A stretch of DNA of 64,000 nt from contig JACTUB010000005.1 of NCBI GenBank assembly GCA_015660885.1, positions 62,001 through 126,000 of the forward strand. The letters run 5' to 3'. Made by a program: the position numbers and the translations under genes. The notes beneath the pieces are model-generated. The model was given only the letters and a program-made list of their open reading frames with translations, was not told the origin of the DNA and did no database searches. The DNA is from Methanoregulaceae archaeon. GTDB lineage: Archaea; Halobacteriota; Methanomicrobia; Methanomicrobiales; Methanospirillaceae. Within the stretch, counting starts at the first letter, position 1. Each line of letters opens with the position of its first letter. Shown here in pieces: positions 17,890 to 27,374 of the stretch.

Positions 17890-18507
17890 TTATGAACTGC
17901 TTTTTGGAATTCTGACTTCCAGAGTATAGGAGTTCAGGTGTTTTGTCGTAATCACAAAATAATACTCTTTATTTCCCTCGTAGAATTTCTGTTTCCATGG
18001 CCGGGGATCCATACCCGACCTCGCCCACAGGGTCTTGTCAAGTCCTCCGGGAGGTTCCACCGTTTCCACAACATTATCGGCATTTGATTTATCAATCACC
18101 TGAATCGAGAGATATGGGAACACCGCAGAGTTTGACCCTGAAGCCGAGCCGGAATCCTGTCCTCCTGTGGTGATTGGATCTGCCGTATACCAGAGCTCCC
18201 AATAACCTGTCGGGACAAAAAAGGTATCCGATGTCTTGCCCGATTGGCCGGTCACCGTTACCAGCGTGGTAAGTCCTGAACTCTCAGGAAATACCGGGGC
18301 CGAAGTTGGGGTTGGGGTTGGGGTTGTCGTTGGCGTTAGCATGGGGGTAATAGTTGACGTTGGTTCAGTTGTTGGAACTCCGGAAACAACAGGTTGGTCT
18401 GTCGTCACCGCAGTGACCGGACTGCCGGATGGAGAAGGCAGCGTCGTACACCCGGTTACCAGGATGAAAAAAACCGGGGCGATAACAATAATCGAGGGAA
18501 TTCTCAT
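17890..18507 (-). CDS. Lipoprotein with Thr/Pro-rich linker
   Basis: A 205-residue lipoprotein. The signal peptide ends in a lipobox (LVTGC, Cys about residue 19); then a Thr/Pro/Ser linker of about 60 residues, and a globular C-terminal domain (FFVPTGYWELWYTADP ... YYFVITTKHLNSY) typical of methanogen extracytoplasmic proteins of unknown function. The frame is open to 18582, but the Met at 18507 sits at the signal peptide. It stands alone. Confidence 0.75.
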   Translation of the reverse strand: MRIPSIIVIAPVFFILVTGCTTLPSPSGSPVTAVTTDQPVVSGVPTTEPTSTITPMLTPTTTPTPTPTSAPVFPESSGLTTLVTVTGQSGKTSDTFFVPTGYWELWYTADPITTGGQDSGSASGSNSAVFPYLSIQVIDKSNADNVVETVEPPGGLDKTLWARSGMDPRPWKQKFYEGNKEYYFVITTKHLNSYTLEVRIPKSSS

Positions 18508-18701
18508 AGAGTGACTTGAATACTTTTCAAAGAGATTAATTTTGGGATTTGTAACGGAATTAACCGGTAAGCGTTCATTCACGATTTTTTAACGATCGTG
18601 TAATTATCTGAGGCCACATGTGTCCAGTATTCCCAACAACATTCTTCTCCTGATTGAATTTTACCATTTTATATCCCGGAAAATGCATATGAGGTACCAG
18701 T

Positions 18702-19100
18702 ATGAAAACCCGGACAATCCGCCAGACAGTCGTCATTCACGCGAGTGCCCACAACATCTATGAAATGCTGATGGATGAGAAAAAACACGCCCTTTTCACC
18801 GGAGGGTCTGCACGAATCAGCAGGGATGCTGGGGGAACGTTTGTTACCAACGACGGGTATTCAAACGGCACGAACCTGGAGCTGGAAAAGGATAAAAAAA
18901 TAGTCCAGACCTGGCGGGCGAGTGACTGGCCTGCTGATCATTATTCGACGCTGACCATCACCCTTTCCCCGGTATCTTCAGGGACGAAACTTTCCTTTGT
19001 GCAGAGCGGTGTTCCCGCTGACCAGTACGAGGAGATCAGCAAAGGGTGGTACGACTATTACTGGGACCCTATGAAGGAGGCACTGGAAAAAGAAACGTGA
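18702..19100 (+). CDS. SRPBCC (AHSA1-like) protein
   Basis: A 132-residue START/Bet v 1-fold protein: RQTVVIHASAHNIYEMLMDE at the start, GTNLELEKDKKIVQTWRASDWP in the middle and WYDYYWDPMKEALEKE at the end, as in the AHSA1/activator of Hsp90-like family. These bind hydrophobic ligands or act as chaperone cofactors; the ligand is unknown. No linked genes suggest a pathway. Confidence 0.85.
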   Translation: MKTRTIRQTVVIHASAHNIYEMLMDEKKHALFTGGSARISRDAGGTFVTNDGYSNGTNLELEKDKKIVQTWRASDWPADHYSTLTITLSPVSSGTKLSFVQSGVPADQYEEISKGWYDYYWDPMKEALEKET

Positions 19101-19190
19101 TAGTCTGAAATATAAAATGCAGTAATGGCCCGCCAGTCTGTATACCAGTCTGTATTATTATATCCGAGCGGGATACCAGTGCAGGATACC

Positions 19191-19685
19191 CTACCGCATA
19201 TCCATCATCTGTCCGGGCGTGAGCAGCCATTGAAGGTCGCCGGACGGCCGTTTATCGAAGGAATAATTTCTGATTTTTGCCAGGCCGCCTTTTGCAAGGA
19301 CAAGAGAGACCGTATCATTTCCCGCAATGATCCGGCTGATGAGCATCGACAACAAGGGTTCGTGCCCGATGAGGAGAACCACGGCATCCTCACGAGATTG
19401 TGCAACATGATAGCAAATCGTATCCGGATCCCCACCGGGCGCAAGTTCCTCCCAGACAGCGAGCCGGTCTTTCCGGCCAAGCGACCGGGCAACAATTTCC
19501 GCGGACTCATGGGCGCGGGTCAGCGGGCTTGTGGCAATAATCCCGAACTCGAATTTTTTTGATCGCATCCACCTCGCGACTTTTCGTATCTCATTTCTTC
19601 CGTCATCCGTGAGTGCCCGTTTCCTGTCGTCAGATTCATCGGTGGACGGTCCTGCCTTCCCGTGCCGGAGAACAAAGAGATTCAT
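19191..19685 (-). CDS. SixA-like phosphohistidine phosphatase
   Basis: A 164-residue histidine phosphatase. The RHGKAG motif with the catalytic His is at residues 7-12, TSPLTRAHESAEI carries the second Arg, and GHEPLLS the second His. Size and motif spacing fit SixA, which removes phosphate from phosphohistidine in phosphorelay proteins. The ATG at 19685 is chosen because it precedes the RHG motif at the normal distance. Confidence 0.88.
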   Translation of the reverse strand: MNLFVLRHGKAGPSTDESDDRKRALTDDGRNEIRKVARWMRSKKFEFGIIATSPLTRAHESAEIVARSLGRKDRLAVWEELAPGGDPDTICYHVAQSREDAVVLLIGHEPLLSMLISRIIAGNDTVSLVLAKGGLAKIRNYSFDKRPSGDLQWLLTPGQMMDMR

Positions 19686-19962
19686 ACAAGAAAGACATTC
19701 CTTATCTGATATGAGGCTTGTCATCGCACTAAATCGCAAAATGAGTGCTGCTTTCTGACAGGTATTAGAGAGAACGAAAAAAGGAAAGTACCTATTTTTT
19801 GGATATTTTTAAAAAACAGGACTTCTCCCGATGTAAAAATGCTGCTAGGGGATTTATTCATCAATACCCTGAACTGACAACAGAGAAGCCTTTTTTAGTG
19901 CCATGATTTCTTATCATCAGGAATACCATTTACCATGGAAATAAAAAGAGGAGTGATTGAAA

Positions 19963-20295
19963 GTGTTACGTCCGGAAGATGTTGAAAAGATCCTGACTAC
20001 AGGTGACCTCTCAGCGTACCTGAAGGATATGCTGAAAAGAGAAGATCGTGATTTGAACCTCGATATCGATTTTGAATCCGGTGAATTGTTCATTAATTGC
20101 AAGGGATTCAGCAATGGTCTCTCAATTCTCGTCAATACGTTCGGAGTCTGGGTCATTCGGGAAGCGATCTCAAAGAATAATGACGGGATTTTCACCCAGA
20201 GTAAAAATTCTTACAAGACAGAAAGTACCCTGACAGTAATCCGGGCAGTCGCCCGCTGGATTCATGATATTGAAGCGAGTGTCGGTGGTTCTTAA
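19963..20295 (+). CDS. Hypothetical protein
   Basis: A 110-residue, probably cytoplasmic alpha/beta protein (LRPEDVEKIL ... VIRAVARWIHDIEAS). No family is recognised. The GTG start is nine bases after GAGGAG; a TTG six bases upstream is also possible. It is monocistronic between SixA and a small membrane protein gene on the other strand. Confidence 0.6.
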   Translation: MLRPEDVEKILTTGDLSAYLKDMLKREDRDLNLDIDFESGELFINCKGFSNGLSILVNTFGVWVIREAISKNNDGIFTQSKNSYKTESTLTVIRAVARWIHDIEASVGGS

Positions 20296-20398
20296 AAGAA
20301 GTAACCGGTTTTTTTATTGAGCACCAGCGACAGCAAAACGGATGAAGACAATGAAAACGGTTCCATGAACCACATTCCTGAGGGCGTCTATCGGGGCT

Positions 20399-20770
20399 TT
20401 ATTTCAGCGGGGTGCGGGTGTGGATCTTCGCGTAACAGTACCCGGCTGCGATCGGGCCTGCAACCGCCCCGAGGAGTACGATTCCTGTCCGCCATGACAG
20501 GGAGTACGCTATGACGACATCCTGAATGATGACCAGGATAAGTGCGATAATGCCGAGAATGACGGTGAGGGTCTGTGCAAGGACCATCGGTTCGTCCGGC
20601 TTAATAATAAAGAAAAACACCAGCAGGACAAGTACCACAAAGAGCAGGTACGAAAACGGCCGGAAGATTTCGGGAAAGAAATTTTTCTGGACAATAGTGA
20701 ATACATCAGCACTAGCAATGAGGAATAACAAAACGATGAACTGGACGGTAGTGAGGCGGTACCATTTCAT
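20399..20770 (-). CDS. Four-helix membrane protein
   Basis: A 123-residue protein with four membrane helices (about residues 8-25, 36-52, 62-80 and 88-110). No family is recognised. The Met at 20770 follows AGAAGG and starts just before the first helix, although the frame is open to 20947. Confidence 0.6.
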   Translation of the reverse strand: MKWYRLTTVQFIVLLFLIASADVFTIVQKNFFPEIFRPFSYLLFVVLVLLVFFFIIKPDEPMVLAQTLTVILGIIALILVIIQDVVIAYSLSWRTGIVLLGAVAGPIAAGYCYAKIHTRTPLK

Positions 20771-21083
20771 GAAACGACCTTCTGCGTAAATAATTCCATT
20801 ACAGGGTACAGTTTCATCATTCCGGGAATAATTATTCTTCGATTTCCTGGTGTCCACCTTTTTAAAGCCGGTCCGCAAATCGGTACTCATCTGTTCTGGC
20901 ATGCTGGGCACTTTCGACCGTCCCAGTATCTCCTGGATACATGACACCCGGGTTGTCTATAAGAATTGGTCTCACAATCCTGTACTCATCTGAACTGTCG
21001 GTTCCTGTATCAAACCGGCCCCGAATATCAGAACCATACCTTTTTTTATCACCCCGTTATATATCCCCTCGTGGGACTGAGAG
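20771..21083. other. Divergent intergenic region
   Basis: Between divergent genes. It holds a TTATATAT promoter element at about 21055-21062 for the downstream plus-strand gene, and two similar GTACTCATCTG segments (around 20881 and 20981) that could be a loose direct repeat. Nothing else is seen. Confidence 0.35.
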
Positions 21084-21827
21084 ATGAACCCGAAATTTAT
21101 TGGTGATACAAAGGACCTGTTCAAGTACGATCTCATCACTTCCATCGTAAAGGGATTCAAAGGCGGGATCGACCGTATCGTCATTGTTCCCATGCTGACA
21201 AAATATGATCCAAAGTTTAAAGGAAACCCCGGCTGCCGGAATACAAACCTGATTGCCTGCTTCCGGCGGCTCAGGAGAACGGAAGACATTGATCATTATT
21301 ATGATGAATTAAAAAGCTACATCAAGGAACTCAAGGCAGATATTAAAAAAGAGAAAGTCCGGGTACGAGTCGAGAAGAAGGAGATCTTCTCACAACAGAA
21401 TCGTGGCGAGTATTTTCTGGGGATCTACGAGAACTTTCCCACCTCCTCGTTGATCTTTATTGATCCGGATACCGGGATCAAGGAAAAAGGTTTCACGGAA
21501 AAACACCTCTCATTTGCTGAACTAAAGAAGTTGTATGAATTGCTCGATAGCGAATCCATCCTCATGATCTACCAGCACTATCAGCGCCGCCGTCTGAACA
21601 GTCCGGACGAGCCGAAAAGGAAATTCCAGGATATTTTAACATTGACCGGTACCGCCCCCCTTGTAATCGCAGACAATACCGTCATGTTTATGTTCCTTAC
21701 CAAGAACATGGCGTTATACGATACGCTGACGGAGATCCTGAGAAATTACGCCCGGGTGGAGAAGGTAGCAGCACAAAAGAAAAACAGGGGCCGGCCAATC
21801 GATGTTATTGCCTCCGGTACCGCCTGA
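21084..21827 (+). CDS. Hypothetical protein
   Basis: A 247-residue protein. It opens FIGDTKDLFKYDLI and has LIFIDPDTGI near residue 125 and a basic end. The DPDTG loop within a hydrophobic strand could be part of a Rossmann-like fold, but I do not recognise a family. TATA position suggests a leaderless message at the ATG. It is isolated, with no partner genes. Confidence 0.65.
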   Translation: MNPKFIGDTKDLFKYDLITSIVKGFKGGIDRIVIVPMLTKYDPKFKGNPGCRNTNLIACFRRLRRTEDIDHYYDELKSYIKELKADIKKEKVRVRVEKKEIFSQQNRGEYFLGIYENFPTSSLIFIDPDTGIKEKGFTEKHLSFAELKKLYELLDSESILMIYQHYQRRRLNSPDEPKRKFQDILTLTGTAPLVIADNTVMFMFLTKNMALYDTLTEILRNYARVEKVAAQKKNRGRPIDVIASGTA

Positions 21828-22021
21828 ACCGATCTGCATAATGCAGACCGCGAATTAATGGACGCCTGCAGAGTCTGGACTGTTCGTGAGGATTATGAAC
21901 GGGCCCGGAGCACTTATCCAGGTGGATTAACAGGATAAAAACCCCACTGCTAAAACTTCACCGATAGTTACCGCAATTTTCACCGGACAGGGAGCCGCGA
22001 ATGGTTTTGCGGGATTTCACA

Positions 22022-22363
22022 TCACATGATGGTTATAATGCGGTTCATGACAAGCAACGCCCCGATCCAGATCCCGTATGCCCCGCCAAGGCTCAGGAGA
22101 AGGCTGAACCGCTCCATCAGGAAATAGAATGCCAGCAGGAACAGGAGGGTGGGGATCGCAAACCAGAATGCCGAGATAACCAGCTGCTGGGTCGTCTGCC
22201 GCCCTGCCTCGGAATAGGTGAAGAGGAACGCGAGGGTCGTGATGATCGGCGCTGCTGCAAGCATGCCGCCATACCGGGGATCTGCGTGTTCAGCAAGCAG
22301 GGTCACCCCGACAATGACGCTTCCCCCCACAACGAATTTCAGGAGCGTGTAGAGATAATCCAT
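22022..22363 (-). CDS. DUF3147-like membrane protein
   Basis: A 113-residue protein with four membrane helices. The sequence LLKFVVGGSVIVG followed by a loop and GGMLAAAPIITTLAFL matches the DUF3147 pattern. Function unknown. Monocistronic. Confidence 0.7.
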   Translation of the reverse strand: MDYLYTLLKFVVGGSVIVGVTLLAEHADPRYGGMLAAAPIITTLAFLFTYSEAGRQTTQQLVISAFWFAIPTLLFLLAFYFLMERFSLLLSLGGAYGIWIGALLVMNRIITIM

Positions 22364-22499
22364 CCTGTGGAGTATTTTCCCGGGAGGAATAAATATCCCC
22401 TTCTCTTACTTTTAGCCTATGTGTGATGTAAAATGACATAGTACCTTTTTTCAGAGGGCTATTCCCTACAATAATTGGTTTGATATATACAACTGAATT

Positions 22500-22520
22500 A
22501 ATATACTACATCAGTATATT
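22500..22520 (+). promoter_or_regulatory. Inverted repeat near transcription start
   Basis: Eight-base arms AATATACT and AGTATATT around ACATC, about 30 bases downstream of a GATATATAC promoter element and 18 bases before the ATG of the next gene. Candidate operator; no experimental support. Confidence 0.35.
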
Positions 22521-22538
22521 CTTCTTTCGTGAGAACTT

Positions 22539-23438
22539 ATGGCAGAATCATCATCTGGCACTGCACTCGAAGAATGGAAAGAAACGCGTGGGATTCTTTC
22601 CAGGTTCGATGGAAATCTTCATGATTTACGCAAATACGGTTTTACTTTTCTGGCTGCATTATTCACTATTGACGCGTTACAGAAACTTGTCTCGAATAAT
22701 ATCACTGACTATGTGAGATTAGGCCTGATAGGGATAACAATAGCATTTATTATTACACTACGGTTCCTCGACCATAATTATCAGCAATTTCAGAATGCTG
22801 CTTCCATCAGAGCGAGAATTCTCGAAAGGATGTTGAATATTGAAGTAACGGAAACAATTTCTGAGAGATATAAAAAGGAGAAGATATATAATTGGAATCT
22901 CGGTGTCTATATCGGATTTGTCATTATTGCATTATTAATCGGGTTTATCATTCTTCCCTTGGGTATTTACTGGTTGGGGCCATTCGTTTTTGCATGCATT
23001 GGGATAGGGTTCCTACTTTTTATCAAATATTCAAAAGACCTGAATGTTAACCTCCATCACCATGGTACTGAACTCAAAGAAGACTGGATTATTGATAAAG
23101 TATCATGCAAACAAGGAGAGAAAGTAAGAATTACGATCACGAACCTGGATGAGAAAAATGAATTAATAATACTGTCAGGGAAGCCAGTATGTGATATCAG
23201 GGACGAAGAAAACACAGTCAGTTACCCGCAATTGTCAGAAAATGGAATATCTATCCCACCAGACGGAAATTATTCATGGCTCTGGGATACAGGTAATGTC
23301 ACACCAGATACAATTTACCGAATATTTCCACGTGGCTGGGGGGGGGAACCGATGAGACGATCCATTGTCGTGTATGGGCCGGCAGCGGAAATCAACAAAG
23401 ATACAACTCCTGTTTCCGTCACGGTAATCAATGAATAA
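22539..23438 (+). CDS. Membrane protein with extramembrane beta domain
   Basis: A 299-residue protein. Four predicted membrane helices (about 35-50, 60-75, 120-145 and 148-165) are followed by a roughly 120-residue soluble domain rich in beta strands (VRITITNLDEKNELIILSG ... YSWLWDTG). Family not recognised. The gene follows its own promoter and possible operator. Confidence 0.6.
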   Translation: MAESSSGTALEEWKETRGILSRFDGNLHDLRKYGFTFLAALFTIDALQKLVSNNITDYVRLGLIGITIAFIITLRFLDHNYQQFQNAASIRARILERMLNIEVTETISERYKKEKIYNWNLGVYIGFVIIALLIGFIILPLGIYWLGPFVFACIGIGFLLFIKYSKDLNVNLHHHGTELKEDWIIDKVSCKQGEKVRITITNLDEKNELIILSGKPVCDIRDEENTVSYPQLSENGISIPPDGNYSWLWDTGNVTPDTIYRIFPRGWGGEPMRRSIVVYGPAAEINKDTTPVSVTVINE

Positions 23439-23661
23439 AATCCCGTCAGGATGTAATGAATTACAGAGCAGCAAAAAATCCCGGTGAAAATAAGGTGATA
23501 CCAAAAAGTTGCCTTTTTTTTGGATCAAGGAGAGATCCTGTTGACAGACGATGCCGCTTTACATCACATTTAACAACTAAGATGGGGGCGGCGCAGGAAG
23601 AATAAAATATTTTTTGAGAAATCACTGAAAGAAAAAGAGGGGGGGAGATTCCCCTCGCTCT

Positions 23662-23799
23662 TCAGACTTTTTTACCCGGGTCTCCCGGGTCCATATGGTC
23701 GAGGACCCGGTCCCAGATGAAAAGCATGCCGGGGATGATCACGTAGGCCAGCAGTCCTGCACCGAGGAATGCAAGGCTGATCTGTACTTCAGTTTCCAT
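23662..23799 (-). CDS. Small single-helix membrane protein of orphan cassette
   Basis: A 45-residue product, METEVQISLAFLGAG..., with one membrane helix (residues 6-28) and a polar end DPGDPGKKV. Translation is supported by AGGTGA located right before the ATG. It starts 16 bases after the stop of the 167-residue protein gene, so the two form an operon. Small helix proteins beside a major structural protein are common in viruses and surface assemblies, but function here is unknown. Confidence 0.6.
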   Translation of the reverse strand: METEVQISLAFLGAGLLAYVIIPGMLFIWDRVLDHMDPGDPGKKV

Positions 23800-23815
23800 C
23801 GTGCTCACCTCTCGC

Positions 23816-24319
23816 TTACACCAGTGCCTGGACACCGTCTGCCCATATCTCGACGTTGGTCCGGATCGAGTCGTCCGTGTAGGACGAGAGCGACACCTGT
23901 GCCCGGGAGATATTCAGGAAGTACAACTCCCCGTTCGGGTCGTGGCACTTCAGGGTAGCCGAGAAATTGTCCCCTGTCCCGGCGTGGACCGGTGTACCAC
24001 CGTGGGCGGTGATGTTTGCGGAGTTTGCGATTACCGCAGCTACCCCGGTGCTGAATCCGGTGATCGTGGAGTACGTCTCCGAACCACTGCCGATACGCTT
24101 TGCGTTACCGTCCTCGTACACGAACTTCGCCGTGTAGGATTCCCGGGACTTTTCTACGGGTGGGTGATTGACACCCGCGGTCATATACGATACACACCCG
24201 AACGGGTTGTCGGTGATGACCGACTGCACGATCAGGTTGAACGCCGTTATATCGGCGATCGGGCTCGCAAGCCTGCGAACCGCACTTTTCACATTCGTGT
24301 TTGGAGTGAAATCTGCCAT
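23816..24319 (-). CDS. Orphan beta-rich protein, possible structural subunit
   Basis: A 167-residue protein without a recognised family. It begins MADFTPNTNVKSAVRRL, is rich in Ser, Thr, Ala and Asn, lacks a signal peptide and membrane helix, and ends with beta-type stretches (YFLNISRAQVSLSS, VEIWADG). Codons are mostly C- or G-ended (ATC, GTC, TAC, AAC), as in highly expressed genes. A strong TATA element lies at 24407-24418 and an A-rich leader with AAAGGAAAG precedes this ATG; the frame is open to an ATG at 24376 that would add 19 Lys-rich residues. A virion or filament subunit is conjecture. Confidence 0.55.
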   Translation of the reverse strand: MADFTPNTNVKSAVRRLASPIADITAFNLIVQSVITDNPFGCVSYMTAGVNHPPVEKSRESYTAKFVYEDGNAKRIGSGSETYSTITGFSTGVAAVIANSANITAHGGTPVHAGTGDNFSATLKCHDPNGELYFLNISRAQVSLSSYTDDSIRTNVEIWADGVQALV

Positions 24320-24406
24320 TTTTTTCTTTCCTTTTTTGTTTGTTTTTTTGTTTCTTGTCGCGGGGCCCTTTGACATACCACTATGGGCTATACTAGTGTA
24401 TGGGCT

Positions 24407-24418
24407 TTTATTATAAAA
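24407..24418 (-). promoter_or_regulatory. TATA box of orphan cassette
   Basis: TTTTATAATAAA on the minus strand. Transcription should begin near 24388, leaving a leader of about 69 bases to the ATG at 24319, much of it nearly pure A with a GGAAAG ribosome binding site. Confidence 0.5.
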
Positions 24419-24567
24419 TTTAAAAAACGGAAAAAGGAGAGATTATAGGGTTCCTGAGATGAATTAAAGGTCATTTATTGGATATTTGGAAGGAACAAAT
24501 ATGTTCCTCTTATCAAGATTGCGCCTGGCAGGTACCCAAAGAAATCAGTTAATTGTTGAATTGAATG

Positions 24568-24990
24568 ATGGGGGGACCCCCCTACCCCCCCACCTGCCTT
24601 AGCCCAGGAAGGGGGTACCCCCCTCGCCTTCATGCTCAATTCCTCTGCTTCGTGTAGAACCAACGTCGGTGAATCATAATTTCCCGCCAGTGTCAGACAG
24701 GGGGGGTACCCCACCCCATTCCGGATCGATGACCCCCCTCCCCCCGTTGTGTGGGGTAAAGGGCATACCCCCCACCTACCCCCATCCTCAGCCCGCTTGG
24801 AGTACTCCACCCAACTTCCATTTTACATCTTCCGACGGAGGGTTCGATAATCATTCCCTCGGTTTCCTGTGCAAAGGGGGGGGTACCCCCTCCTGCCATG
24901 GGGGGTGGAGGTACCCTTGATCGCTCTGAACGAGCTACCCCCCTCCCTCCCTTGTTGGGGGTAAAGGGGGGCCCTCTTACTTCTAGGAGA
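24568..24990. repeat. Degenerate G/C-tract repeat field with GGGGGTACCCCC palindromes
   Basis: Two to three diverged tandem units of about 185-205 bases. Each has runs of 5-8 G joined through TACC to runs of 4-6 C (clear copies at 24611-24622, 24700-24712 and 24876-24890), plus C6-tract segments (around 24577, 24732 and 24937) and a G4TAAAG3 element. The tracts can form hairpins and, on either strand, G-quadruplex structures. Open frames across it look like repeat artefacts. It lies in an 850-base gap without a credible gene. Confidence 0.65.
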
Positions 24991-25226
24991 GTGGCGGAAA
25001 GGGAAATTTTTTTTTAAATAACACACTGTTGACTGTGATAAAAATAAAAAAATAAATCCAGAGTGTGACTCTCATAATTCCATCAGGGTTCTTTGAATTC
25101 AGCCCTGTGAATGTGACATGACACATGTCGGACGGGGCGCGGGCGGAGACGGCTCTGTAACAATACCCGCACAAGAACCCGGCTCATTAGGAAATGATGC
25201 GTAAATTTCGCTGACAGAACCGGTCC

Positions 25227-26048
25227 TCACCGTTTCCCGGTCAGCCGTTCTGCAGTAGCCTGACGCTTCTTCCGCGTGGCACAGAGTACCCCGTCAAACA
25301 CGGCAGGGAGCCGGGCTTCAAGGACTTTAACGCCTTCCTCGGTATTACCACCCTTAGTCGCCACCCGTGTAATGACCGTATCGAACCCAGTACTGTCATT
25401 ATCAAGGATCCGTGCAGTTCCGATCAATGTCTCCCGGAGGAGGTATTCTGCAAGTGGGGGTTCAATGGTACCGGTCCGTACGGCAGCACTGGCAAGCTCC
25501 CGCATCATCGCCGAAATATAGGCTGGGGCACAACTTGTCAGGTCCGCGTACAGATCGAAGTTCCCCTCGTCCGTCTCCACGGCAGTCCCGATTGCGTTGA
25601 AGAGCTTAAGGACAAGTGCCCGGTCTTCCGGCTTTATACCCCGACCCCATGCAACCAGCGAGATCCCAGACTCCTGCTCCGCGGCTACGCTCGGTATAAC
25701 CCGGACAAACCGATGATCCGGCCCAGCCCATTTCACAAGATTTGCAAGGGATACGCTTCCTGCGATCGATACGATCAGCGCCTCCTGCCCCAGCACACCC
25801 TGGGTCTCCTCAAGAACACTCCTTACTTCGGCAGGTTTGACGCAGATGAAGAGAACATCGGCATCCGCGGCAACGGCCGTATTGGACGGTGCAGCAGTAA
25901 TACCGGTTTTTTCTGCAAGTGCCCGTGATGAAATACCGGTCTTTGAACTGGCTGCAATATCGGCAGGTGCAATTATTCCGCTCCCGGTAAATTTACGGAC
26001 CAGCATGCTACCCATCGAACCGGTACCTATAAACCCGTATCGTGTCAT
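25227..26048 (-). CDS. proC: Pyrroline-5-carboxylate reductase
   Basis: A 273-residue NAD(P)H-dependent reductase for the last step of proline synthesis. The N-terminus has the dinucleotide motif GFIGTGSMGS; VLFICVKPAEV and SIAGSVSLANL follow, then RVIPSVAAEQESG and the C-terminal helical dimerisation region. Normal length. The ATG at 26048 is preferred over a TTG four codons upstream. Single gene. Confidence 0.9.
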   Translation of the reverse strand: MTRYGFIGTGSMGSMLVRKFTGSGIIAPADIAASSKTGISSRALAEKTGITAAPSNTAVAADADVLFICVKPAEVRSVLEETQGVLGQEALIVSIAGSVSLANLVKWAGPDHRFVRVIPSVAAEQESGISLVAWGRGIKPEDRALVLKLFNAIGTAVETDEGNFDLYADLTSCAPAYISAMMRELASAAVRTGTIEPPLAEYLLRETLIGTARILDNDSTGFDTVITRVATKGGNTEEGVKVLEARLPAVFDGVLCATRKKRQATAERLTGKR

Positions 26049-26252
26049 GGTTTCCCACAATAATTCTGTAGGAAGGGTAAGAAAATTATCGGACAGGTAG
26101 CAGACGGTGACGGTTTGTCTAGGGATCGTTTTTTTAAAAAGAATTTAACGAACCTCCGTAAAAGGAAAAAAAGGAGTATTCCTTATTCGTGTGGCTCATC
26201 CGTGAATCAAAATTTTAGATAAAAAGACACGACACGCGGAAAAACTTATTTT

Positions 26253-26441
26253 TTATCCCCTTTTTCCATAAACTTCAAGAAGCGCCACATATAGGAGGAC
26301 ACCCCCCAGTATTAAAGCGAACCCCATTTGCCTCATGTTTGAAATATCATTCGTATATCCACCATACAACAAGAACCCACCAACCAAAACGACGGCAACG
26401 GATATGCTGACATTTGAAAAATTAATCACAAAATTTGGCAT
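26253..26441 (-). CDS. Small two-helix membrane protein
   Basis: A 62-residue protein with two membrane helices (about 12-28 and 38-55). An AGGTGA site seven bases before the ATG supports translation. It lies 20 bases downstream of an AT-rich gene on the same strand, so both may be co-transcribed. Not recognised. Confidence 0.6.
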   Translation of the reverse strand: MPNFVINFSNVSISVAVVLVGGFLLYGGYTNDISNMRQMGFALILGGVLLYVALLEVYGKRG

Positions 26442-26461
26442 TTATTTAATCACCTGTTTAT

Positions 26462-26905
26462 TTATTTCTTTATAAGGTTAGCTTCAAGTTTGGCAATGCT
26501 ATTTTCAATATTCAAAATTATCGAATCTGCCAATTTCATTCGTTTCTTTGTAAAATCGAATTTTATTGAATTCACTGCAGTACAAAATATAATGACATAC
26601 GTATCTGGAAAGCATTCTGGAATGTAATCGGGAATCTCATGTGCGTTTATATAATTGGGATAATCAATTGGGACGAATGGATTATGTGATATAGCGATTA
26701 CCAATCGTGTGAGTGGAGAAAGATTCCTATCTGGTTTGGCGTAACTTTCGATTGTGCTTAATATAGAAAGGACATGATTCATCTTTTTAATAACTTCTTT
26801 CCTGCTTCCCCGTTTTGTATAAATGTCTAAAATTTCATCTGTGATTTGAGCAATCTCTTCTTTTTTCTTGACTAACATCAGCCTTTCAGTTTCAGATAAT
26901 TCCAT
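26462..26905 (-). CDS. Hypothetical AT-rich protein
   Basis: A 147-residue, mainly helical protein (LSETERLMLVKKKEEIAQITDEI ... ) with a hydrophobic VIIFCTAVNSIKF strand near residue 110. Family not recognised. The frame is open to 27124, but the ATG at 26905 gives a plausible soluble N-terminus. Base composition is lower in GC than neighbours, which hints at transfer. Confidence 0.5.
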   Translation of the reverse strand: MELSETERLMLVKKKEEIAQITDEILDIYTKRGSRKEVIKKMNHVLSILSTIESYAKPDRNLSPLTRLVIAISHNPFVPIDYPNYINAHEIPDYIPECFPDTYVIIFCTAVNSIKFDFTKKRMKLADSIILNIENSIAKLEANLIKK

Positions 26906-27099
26906 GTATTCTGCTTGCCGTTCCGAATAAAAAATAATATTGCCAGACCGTGAATAAAATACAATTTTTTTTCGAAAATTTTTGATCGGACATATATCAC
27001 TACTCAATATTCTCAATAAGGGATAATGATTTGAAGGGAAGGTAATAAGAAGAGGGAGAACAATTAGGCATGTTGGGCAACGATCCCAGGAGAACACGT

Positions 27100-27252
27100 A
27101 TGGCAAACACACCAAAACCGGCACGAATATTAGCAGTAATTATTGGAATAATTGTGATTATATTATCGTTTGCGAGGGTCTTCCCCCTGAGTAGTGAAGG
27201 ACTTGTCGTAGCAGCTTTCCTGACGGTCTGGGGACTCGATGCATTAATTTAA
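27100..27252 (+). CDS. Small two-helix membrane protein
   Basis: A 50-residue protein, MANTPKPARILAVIIG..., with two short membrane helices. The ATG follows AGGAGA at the proper distance. Function unknown. Confidence 0.55.
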   Translation: MANTPKPARILAVIIGIIVIILSFARVFPLSSEGLVVAAFLTVWGLDALI

Positions 27253-27374
27253 CCGTGGCATTTTGCCAGATACATATAACCGGACCAGGATAATCCGAAA
27301 GTCCGGATTCGAACCTCTTTTTTGTTATTTCATGACCGTCAGAAGGGAGAACTGTTGGGGAATTGCCACCCATA

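Noticed and set aside
24669..24920. Plus-strand frame through the G/C repeat field
   Set aside because: Its product consists of Gly/Pro/Thr stretches dictated by the G and C tracts, and it has no ribosome binding site or family.
27296..27316. GGATTCGAACC sequence resembling a tRNA T-arm on the minus strand
   Set aside because: The flanking bases do not form a five-pair T stem, and no anticodon arm or acceptor stem can be placed around it.
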